The notes under the pieces were generated by a model. That model saw nothing but the letters and a program-made list of their open reading frames with translations, ran no database searches and was not told where the DNA came from. A stretch of 64,000 nucleotides of DNA from Lates calcarifer (Eukaryota > Chordata > Actinopteri > Centropomidae): positions 13,764,543 through 13,828,542 of the forward strand of contig NC_066844.1 of the NCBI RefSeq assembly GCF_001640805.2, read 5' to 3'. The position numbers were made by a program, and so were the translations under genes. Shown piece by piece: positions 57,601-64,000 of this stretch. How positions within the stretch are numbered: position 1 is the stretch's first letter; every line of letters starts with the position of its first letter.

Positions 57601-58810
57601 TCTCCCTCTTTGACCTCATGGGTTTGCACTGTGGTTGGCTGTTGTTAAAGGAGGTGGCTGTCACCATGCCAGAATGTGTCATTAATTAGAGGAGGTGCTC
57701 TTAGTGTAGGCAGCCAGCCAGCCTTGAGAGGATGTCAGTCCTCCACTGGGTTTTTTCCTGTGACTGTAACTCAGAGCAACCCTGGGTCATTTACGCTCTG
57801 ATGATTTGTGCCCTTGAATTGATCAATGGACTCTCCCTCCCTCTGTCACGGCCCTGAAACAAATCGATCAGCTTGCCACTGCAAATGACTGTGGCTTCTC
57901 AATGACTGTAGCTTAAATCCCACTCTGTCTGTTGTACAACAGCCACCAGTTGACAGTGATGAAGTATAAGTGGCTGAATTCCTGTTAACCTGTTCCTCTT
58001 CCTCTTAAGGTATTTGGCCCTGGTGGAGTCCTTGCCGACATATGGAGTCCATTATTACCCAGTGAAGGTAAAAGTGGTGCCCTGAGTCATACAGTAGCTT
58101 AACCTTTCAAGAAGCTTTTCATTTCTTTTTCTGCACCTAATCTAACACATCAATCTAGCACTTATTCACTTAATTTTATAACATTTTGTTTGATGCTTGC
58201 ATAATGAGACCATTTCCTGTGAAAAATCTGTCCTGCAGCTAAAGCAGCCACACTTGTGTTACTGTTAGAACACACAGACCTATCCTCAGTCTGCTTGGGT
58301 GGGATAAGAGACTATGACTGGCTCAGTCTGAAATTAAACCTTAAATCATTCAAACCGAAGTCATGGATCCACTTAATCATCATTGCACATGTTTAGCATG
58401 ATGAAATGATTCCTCTTACTTTCTTTGTTTTTTACTTGCATCTGTTAACTTTCCCTACCAGACCCTATTAAATCAAGGTGTCTGAGGAGATCAAACAGTG
58501 GTGTTAAAATCACTCAGTCAGGCTTGCAGAGATTTTAAGGCCATTAATGTATTTGATCTTTTCTTGTGTTGCTAATGGTGTGATCCTAATGGGGTAATTG
58601 CTTTAGTAACAGGCCCCTGTTTTTTTTTTTTTTTGCCTCCGAACATTCCTACCTGTAATAAAAAGCTACCTCTGAGCTACCTCTAATGATGATTGTGTGG
58701 TGTCTGTGTGTGCTTTCATGCAGGACAAGCAAGGAATACCGTGGTGGCTGGGAGTCAGCTACAAAGGCATTGGCCAATTCGATTTGCAGGATAAGCTGAA
58801 ACCAAGAAAG
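45532..58810 (+). CDS. frmd4b: frmd4b, FERM domain-containing protein 4B, N-terminal 292 codons (partial)
   Basis: FRMD4B (GRSP1) is a cortical scaffold with an N-terminal FERM domain. It binds the Arf exchange factor GRP1/cytohesin-3, and the FRMD4 family links to the Par-3 polarity complex at junctions. Coding exons are 45532-45693, 49916-49981, 50155-50249, 50484-50576, 50897-50981, 52099-52155, 52528-52550, 56608-56691, 57430-57495, 58010-58067 and 58724-58810. All have GT/AG borders and sum to 876 bp with the frame kept throughout. Residues 1-54 are an N-terminal extension. FERM starts at MTEGRLCQVLLLDGRNLELL (55-74) and continues through LVASHFNLKEKEYFG, RFYIERITFLKEN, EAKGDYS, LPTYGVHYYPVKDKQGIPWW and GIGQFDLQDKLKPRK. 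GIGQ and LKGLTRGQAIVQ favour FRMD4B over FRMD4A. The remaining roughly 700 residues lie beyond the right edge. Confidence 0.95.
45694..46540. other. frmd4b intron 2, left part
   Basis: Non-coding, no repeat family recognised. Confidence 0.5.
46541..47030 (-). mobile_element. hAT-like non-autonomous element
   Basis: Read on the minus strand from 47030 it begins CAGTGGTGGGAGGTAACAAA, then TTACTTGGGTATTTCCATCT, GATGCTACTTTACACTTACA and TTTTTCAGATTAAGATTTGT, and it ends near GTACTTTTACTTGGGTAAAG. CAGTGGTGG ends and this AAGTACTTTTACTTAAG-like body typify a very common fish hAT-related repeat. No transposase is present. Confidence 0.7.
47031..49915. other. frmd4b intron 2, right part
   Basis: No exon was recognised. 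It holds a T homopolymer at 48975-48992 and a repeat-like patch around 48430-48650. Confidence 0.45.
49916..49981 (+). CDS. frmd4b: frmd4b exon, start of the FERM F1 lobe
   Basis: The 22 codons MTEGRLCQVLLLDGRNLELL plus VQ follow a long T tract and CTCTAG acceptor; the donor is GTAATG. This is the first strand pair of the ubiquitin-like F1 lobe. Because the exon begins with ATG at the splice border, a transcript starting just upstream would make a short isoform without the 54-residue extension. Confidence 0.95.
50155..50249 (+). CDS. frmd4b: frmd4b FERM F1 exon (PKLLSRELL...)
   Basis: This 95-bp exon encodes PKLLSRELLDLVASHFNLKE and on to YFGLCFIDDT, ending in phase 2 at GTAAGT. The block LLDLVASHFNLKEKEYFG is nearly invariant between FRMD4A and FRMD4B in vertebrates and forms the F1 helix and following strand. 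The intron before it is 173 bp. Confidence 0.96.
50484..50576 (+). CDS. frmd4b: frmd4b FERM F1 exon (GQNNWLQLDRK...)
   Basis: This 93-bp exon completes the Thr codon, then reads GQNNWLQLDRKVLDHDFSKT and continues SGPLELKFLV, with the last Arg codon split at GTGAGT. It encodes the end of the F1 lobe, where WLQLDRxVLxHD is the conserved FERM signature. The introns are 234 bp (5') and 320 bp (3'). Confidence 0.96.
50897..50981 (+). CDS. frmd4b: frmd4b FERM F1-F2 exon (RFYIERITFLKEN...)
   Basis: This 85-bp exon encodes FYIERITFLKENTTVELFFL and ends NAKSLVFN on a codon boundary at GTAAGT. FYIExIxFLK is the start of the alpha-helical F2 (acyl-CoA-binding-protein-like) lobe in the FRMD4 family. Confidence 0.96.
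50982..52098. other. frmd4b intron with a CpG-rich patch
   Basis: The first 650 bp are ordinary AT-rich intron. From about 51650 to the exon at 52099 some twenty CpG dinucleotides crowd into roughly 400 bp, unlike the flanking DNA. The 70-codon frame at 51690-51902 has no recognised product and no family-like splice to frmd4b. Confidence 0.5.
52099..52155 (+). CDS. frmd4b: frmd4b FERM F2 exon (ETIEVESGNVFKLAAFALQ)
   Basis: The 19 codons ETIEVESGNVFKLAAFALQ lie between the acceptor TACAACAG and donor GTAAGA. The segment KLAAFALQ is the F2 helix that leads into EAKGDYS in the next exon. The exon sits at the right end of a CpG-rich patch (see 51650-52240). Confidence 0.95.
52528..52550 (+). CDS. 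frmd4b: frmd4b micro-exon (EAKGDYS)
   Basis: This exon of only 23 bp encodes EAKGDYS plus two bases of the next Ser codon, with acceptor TTTTAAG and donor GTAAGA. The motif QEAKGDY(S/T)S is conserved in FRMD4A/B. Such a short exon is easily missed by gene finders. The frame is confirmed by AG|T joining to SAETAKSDLKELP at 56608. Confidence 0.94.
52551..56607. other. frmd4b 4.06-kb intron
   Basis: Non-coding. No alternative exon or clear transposon was recognised. Mixed-composition patches occur at 54300-54420 and 54940-55260. Confidence 0.45.
56608..56691 (+). CDS. frmd4b: frmd4b FERM F2 exon (AETAKSDLKELPVLP...)
   Basis: This 84-bp exon encodes AETAKSDLKELPVLPTRVLR and continues EHPSLNY, with the Cys codon split at GTAAGA. 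The family motif is LKxLPxxPTxxLxEHPSLxYC. It follows a 4.06-kb intron, the second longest internal intron of the part seen here. Confidence 0.96.
56692..57429. other. frmd4b intron, 738 bp
   Basis: Non-coding, with a short TCTG-rich simple tract near 57155-57180. Confidence 0.5.
57430..57495 (+). CDS. frmd4b: frmd4b FERM F2 exon (EDKVIEHYKKLKGLTRGQAIV)
   Basis: This 66-bp exon follows TTTGCAG and encodes EDKVIEHYKKLKGLTRGQAI before the Gln codon split at GTAAGT. LKGLTRGQA agrees with FRMD4B (FRMD4A has a LNGQTRGQA type), which is one of the paralogue-diagnostic spots. Confidence 0.96.
57496..58009. other. frmd4b intron, 514 bp
   Basis: Nothing recognised. Confidence 0.5.
58010..58067 (+). 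CDS. frmd4b: frmd4b FERM F2-F3 exon (YLALVESLPTYGVHYYPVK)
   Basis: This 58-bp exon encodes YLALVESLPTYGVHYYPVK, between CTCTTAAG and GTAAAA. VESLPTYGVHYYxVKD is the signature at the end of F2 leading into the PH-like F3 lobe. Confidence 0.96.
58068..58723. other. frmd4b intron, 656 bp
   Basis: Nothing recognised apart from a T homopolymer at 58620-58634. Confidence 0.5.
58724..58810 (+). CDS. frmd4b: frmd4b FERM F3 exon (DKQGIPWWLGVSYKGIGQ...)
   Basis: The 29 codons begin DKQGIPWWLGVSYKGIGQFD and end LQDKLKPRK at GTAGGT. This is the first part of the PH/PTB-like F3 lobe. GIGQ is FRMD4B-like; FRMD4A has GIFQ here. The expected next exon, beginning (L/I)FQWxQLENLYFREKKF, is not seen before base 64000, so the following intron exceeds 5.19 kb. 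Confidence 0.96.
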
Positions 58811-61800
58811 GTAGGTTGACGTCTTTTCACAGCTGCTGTATTTGCCTTAACTGCCTTAGTTTTTGTTTTCTTGTGTGTTTGTTTGTGTCTTGTTTTTCCC
58901 TTAGCCATATCAAAGATCTATGGACAAAGGACTTCATAAACTGTACATGTTATGAAGCCCTCTGGGACTAACATGGGGTGTGGGCTTTATAAATAAACTT
59001 AACTTAGTTTTGTTACAAAGTGACATTTAATACTCAAACTTGTTATTCTTAAAATTACTTGTTTTTAACTTTTTGTGGACGTATTTCTTATTAAGCACTT
59101 GAAATACTTAAGTTGCCAGTTGAAATCTCAGCTTGTTGTTAGTCCATGCTTCATGTTAGCTGGTTAATGATCCATCCAAACTGTAAATAGGTGTAATTAA
59201 GACCCTGGTTCCCATGTCTGTCAGGAGAAGGAGGAACACAGACGGGGAAAATATTTTAGAGTGTCAGTATAGAATGTGCTGTGTGCAGTCAAGGCTGAAG
59301 GTGTAAGAGCAAATACAGTAAGGCCCAGTGTTGGCTCAGAAAAACAACAGTGTAACTGGCAGTTTTTGATTAGAAAAGCTTATCACTGGGGGCAGTATGC
59401 TGTACAAGTAAATTCCTTCCTTGCAAATCAGTTTTTGTACCTCAGCAGTTAGATGCTAGTATTTAGCTTAATGGTGGATCTCAAGGTATTCATCTGGTCT
59501 GAAGGGAATCCATAATATGCCTATTGCTGGACATACACAAAAATGAACTGCTCTGTTCCACAATTTTTGAGCGTGCACTTTTGTCTGTGATTACCATCCC
59601 CTTTGTTTGAGAGGTGTTATTTAATAGTGGTGTTCCCTACCGGGTATTTCTCCCCAGTCTCTTTCATTAGACTCGTCATAGCTGTTGTTATAAGGCAGGA
59701 ACCTGTTGACATAGTGGGGGATGTGCTGTTACACTGAATACAGCGGCATTAATGGGCACAGCCACAGTTTGTCTCTCCCTAACCCTCCTAGTGGAAGGTG
59801 TAATTATGCTGCTCTGTGGGAAGCTGTGGGCCTCTGGGACTTGTGTTGGCACTCTGCCAACCTGGGTGGGTGAGTGCGTGTTTGGTGTTGGGGGACAGCA
59901 ATGAGGGTGTTGGGGTGCTGGGAGGGACCATCAAAACTAGACTTTGCCTTCTCCAACTCCTCCACACAAGGAGGGGATTGTCACATGAGAACCTCACGAG
60001 AGTTTCCTGTTGTGGGGAAAAATGTTGCTTTTTTAAATGACCTTTTTTGTTGCTCTAGCTGATAATTGGAAGTGTATGGCTACTTTCCATTGCCTCAAAG
60101 GGAGTCCTCTGTATCTGGTGAATATTGATAGTGCTTCCTGTCTTAGTTCACAGCCCCTGTATTCAACCCAGCCCATCCCTCCTTGCCCTCTGCCCAGCCC
60201 TTCCCAGCATGCTGCATTCATTAGGTTAATCTGGTGTGTGTGTGTTTGTGTGCGTGTGTCTTGGAGGGAGCACAATTGATCAAACAATACAAAATAGTTA
60301 TCTGTGTAGGGGGCAGGAGGCTCGATTCAGAAGTGGTATAGAGGAGGGTTGCATTTTTTAATATTCTAAATCATTCTTTTAAGCTTGTTGTTTATGTTGT
60401 TTAAAGTAGCCAATAGCTTACCCTTGCATTATCTTCCCTGCATGCATGCCAGTTTCATCACTCCCTATTGAATATCCTCAAACCAGAAACACTGCTCTTC
60501 CTACTGTGTTTAAGAGAGGTGCCATATGTAGTAAAGTAAATACCCTGTAATCTCTCTGTTACAGTGACAGCGTAATTAAGCAGTCTGCACATAAAAGAAA
60601 AAAAAAAACGATGTTTTATTTGGGAAGAGATTAAGGTTATTACAAACTATTCAGTATGAGGAACACAAATGTATCATTGCAACAGTGTTTCCAGGACATA
60701 CAATGGGACTGAGGCAGATGGCAAGTCAAGACTTAATTCTTCCTTAAATTAAACCAGGAGACTTTTCTGACTCTGTTCCTCTCTCTGTTTCATTTGGGCT
60801 CTCTCCCAGTGGGTAATGGGACACTCTTAAAGACCACATGCTGGTCCACATTTATGATGAGCCAGCAGAACCAAAATAAATCTTCAGTTTATTATGGATG
60901 ACCAGTGTCAGCTTCGGGGTGATAATGACATGATATGAAAGACACGAAGGGATTGTGAAGTTTCTTTGGGAAAAGGAAAGTCAAAGAAGTTTTAATGAAA
61001 ACTGAACAAATGCTTTCCCTAATCACTTTTCTTTTGATTAAACTCAACCTATCACGAATCAAAATGGAATATGTTTCCTTCTGGTGTCTTCCTGCTGTCA
61101 GGGTCTTACAACTTTTAAGTTATGTGTCATGATGTGGAAATGTACAGTGTTGCCAACCAGCCAGGACCGGTGTGTGACGTGCTACGTGAAGGGTGGGGCA
61201 GATCTTTTTCTGTACAGGCGTGTGAGTCAGAGCCTTTGACACATTTTCATCCATGTATGCTTTAGCAGACTCATGGCTCTGGGGGTCCTTGGGTTGTGGG
61301 TGTGAGCTGGCTCTGAACACCCTGATCCCATCTGAAACCACAGGCATTTCTGGCACAGTTCCACAAGCTTGTAATGAGACATTTGGCAAAAACAAGGGAG
61401 ATGTAAATACTGAAGATAGAGAAATTCTGTATATTCACTCAAATCATGACTGTACTGTGAAGCTGGTGGTTTCAGGAAAATGGTTACTTTTGTTTTTTCC
61501 TACCTCAGAGTTATAGTGTTGAGTCAGTGTTTCACATAAATGCAGAGTATTTCAACTTGCTTGTTTACAGAATGATTTTTTGGACTGGTTCCTCTTTAAG
61601 AGGACTACTTGCAGTCTTGTGATTGTAGAGTTTGAGGTGTGTCAAATCCCTGACATATTTTGGCAGTGTCTCCATCTATTAGTTTCATCTGTGAGCTGGC
61701 AAACAGGTGTGGAGTTTCTCTAATAGGAGTGATCGAGTGAAAATGTGTGTTTATTGCCTAGACCTTTGTTTTCTTTTGTTACAATGTAAATGATGCTAAG

Positions 61801-64000
61801 TGATAATGACTTGGGGATGTGAATTGCTGTGGGCTTCCCTCTACAATGGGATGGGGTTTTTGGATGCATCCTGCTGACTGGTTCCCATTGTTCATTAAGT
61901 ACCATGCTCTTTGTTTCACTGGCAGACGGACTGTGTAACTGATAAGGAGTGCAGTATTGGCTGGAACAGCATGTATAATGCTCCACTATACCCACAACCA
62001 TTATGATTATTATTATTAACCATTATGTATTTTCTTAGTAGAAACCAAACATTCAAATTCATTGTTTTAATGGGCAATAGCAATATTGAGACTACGTATT
62101 GGCGAGAGGATACACATCATGACACAAGGGTTACAATTCAGTTTATTGTGATATTTTGCAATGCTACAAGCCAGGCAATCTATTGCGATTTTTAAAAATT
62201 ACATTTTAGGAAAACTGTCGTAGTATAAAATCAGAGTAAAAAAAGTTGACTTATTTATGCAGTCAGTACAGCAGGATCTCTATCTGCATTTATCACAGTC
62301 CCAGTAACATCCATCGTCATAGTACTTTGTGCAATCTTAGGAAAACAATTCATACTTGCAGATATCAGTAAAATAAAAAAACAAAAAAAGTGCTGTCAGG
62401 GTATGGTGTGAAGAGACTCCACTGTATTCATCTCATTACAGAAGCTTTCATTCTTTACAACACTGAAAGGGTGAATATCTTTGCAAATGAAATAAAGTAT
62501 TGACTGAGTTATTTAAGTATGGCGACTTGAGGTTGTTACTAACTTCTGTAAACCTGTTGAGTTGAGAGGGATTCACTTGTATGACTTTTTTGCTGTCCCA
62601 TAATTGTACATCAGAATGGTGTCTTGCTAAGTGTGCTCTCAGACTTACTGTGTTCTATACATGGAGTGTTTTCTGCCTGGTTATGGGCCCATGCTATTAA
62701 TGATTAGACCATAATGACAGATTCCTAACATGTTTACCTAGAGGGGGTGATGGCACAACAGTGCTTTGTGTGGTATATAAAATGAAAAGCAGGGAACTTC
62801 ACAGACGAAAGTGTAGTATTCAAAGTCTGTGTAGGTTTGATGGCTTATCTACGAGTGATGGGAAGTAGAGCAGAGGTGAAATGTCTTCAATCAAGGAAAA
62901 ACCTGGCCTGCAAAATAGTCATGTACAACCTGCTCATCTGGTCTGGCTAAAAGGGGAAGTGAGCTGTGTAAAAGAGAGGGAGAGCAATGCAGAGCAGTAC
63001 AAAGCCTTGAAAGGGGTGTGAGGTGTCTGTGATGTCAGAGGAGGGGGGTGGTTAAAGGGGCGTGACCAGCTCAGCTGAAACTCTTGCAACACCTATCTCC
63101 CTTCCTGAGAACAGACAAGAGAGAGTATTGTTCAAAGAAGCTCTAGCCCTGTGGGAAACTCAGTCAAAGGATTCCAATACAAACCCAGGAGAATTCAGTA
63201 AGGATTTGATAAGAACAAAAAAAAAAAACCTTCACGGTAAGCCCTTATATTATGTCCACCTTTTACCTGTCAAGCTGTTCTAAATACTCAGCAGGTTTTT
63301 ATGTTTTGTTTTTCTCATGTACCTCTAAATAGTCTGTCTGGTGTGGTGCTGTACCTGCTTTCCGTGATAGAGGTAAAGGCATTCTGTCACTGTGTGAGCG
63401 TCACTGTCGTAAAAGAAAATATGTAATGTGCAGGAGTTGGTTTGCTGGGTATAAATTATGCCTATTTAGTATGTAAGTAAGTGTCCTCATATGTGACAGA
63501 TTTCTTTCACAAGGCAGAGTTTCTCACTTGGAGTACGAGCTATGTAATATACTCTTGTAGTGTCATCATTTAGGTTGAAATAAGTAAAATGTTTTTTACA
63601 AATTTTCTCCCACATTAATCTCAATCCCAGTGTTGTGCGGTGTCTTATTTTTTTCCAAAATGAGAGCAGGAGTTGTTCTCAGGCAAGTGGCTCCAGATCT
63701 GTTTAGTGCGTGTGGTGTCAGTCGAGCACATGTTTCATTCTGACACGGAGAGGTCTCTGCCTCTGTTTTCCTCCACAGCAGAATGAAATGAGAGGCTGGC
63801 CTGACGCCTGGCACGATTTCCCTCCCTGCAGTTGCAGCAGCATTATAATTGCTCCTGTGTTAGCCTGAACTTACACCTGACTGGCTGGCCCTCTGAGCTC
63901 CATTCACGGCTTCAGCTGTTATGCTGTTTCTGCTAATGTTGCAAGTTGACCATTTAAAAAAAAAAAAAAAAACTGTGCTAAAAGCAGGCTGCTGTGGCAG
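58811..64000. other. frmd4b intron after the GIGQ exon, continuing past the window
   Basis: No further FERM exon was found. Short GT (60233-60260) and A-rich (63217-63228, 63957-63973) tracts are present. The segments 59760-60250 and 63640-63930 are mixed-composition and non-repetitive. Confidence 0.5.

Noticed and set aside
45532..58810. FRMD4A as the identity of the FERM gene
   Set aside because: Diagnostic positions (LKGLTRGQAIVQ, GIGQ, the 54-residue start) and the neighbouring mitf fit FRMD4B.

Overview
This is nuclear DNA of a ray-finned fish, most likely a percomorph teleost. Signs of this are short coding exons with GT/AG introns, CA/AAT/ATCC microsatellites, a tRNA-derived SINE of the type seen in many percomorphs, Tc1, mariner and hAT-like remnants, and two vertebrate genes in their conserved neighbourhood. 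No tools were used. Family assignments rest on translation by eye and on remembered vertebrate proteins.

Layout. On the minus strand at the left is part of the melanocyte transcription factor gene mitf (probably the mitfa copy): exon 1M ([11 protein letters not shown]), then exons corresponding to human exons 2, 4 and 5. The bHLH-zipper exons are not found and should lie to the left of the window. About 12 kb upstream of exon 1M, at 15582-15825, is an open minus-strand exon whose donor falls after PMEILK. It looks like a strongly diverged counterpart of human exon 1B. On the plus strand at the right is the 5' part of frmd4b: one probable non-coding CpG-rich first exon near 30.4-30.8 kb, then eleven coding exons from 45532 to 58810 that join in a single frame and give 292 codons (an N-terminal extension plus most of the FERM domain). 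The gene continues beyond the right edge. The divergent mitf/FRMD4B pair is the same arrangement as in human 3p13-p14.

The rest is intron and intergenic DNA. It holds transposon remnants, including a nest at 16.4-17.6 kb: a mariner with both ends, interrupted by a SINE, itself interrupted by a ~395-bp unclassified element whose near-identical second copy lies inverted at 19.4-19.8 kb. There are also several dispersed teleost repeats, many simple repeats, and a few unusually non-repetitive stretches in the frmd4b first intron that may be regulatory. No rRNA, functional tRNA, CRISPR or bacterial features are present. I see no wholly new system. The observations most worth following are the degenerate exon 1B, the missing exon 3, the compact 1M promoter, and the nested/inverted repeats.
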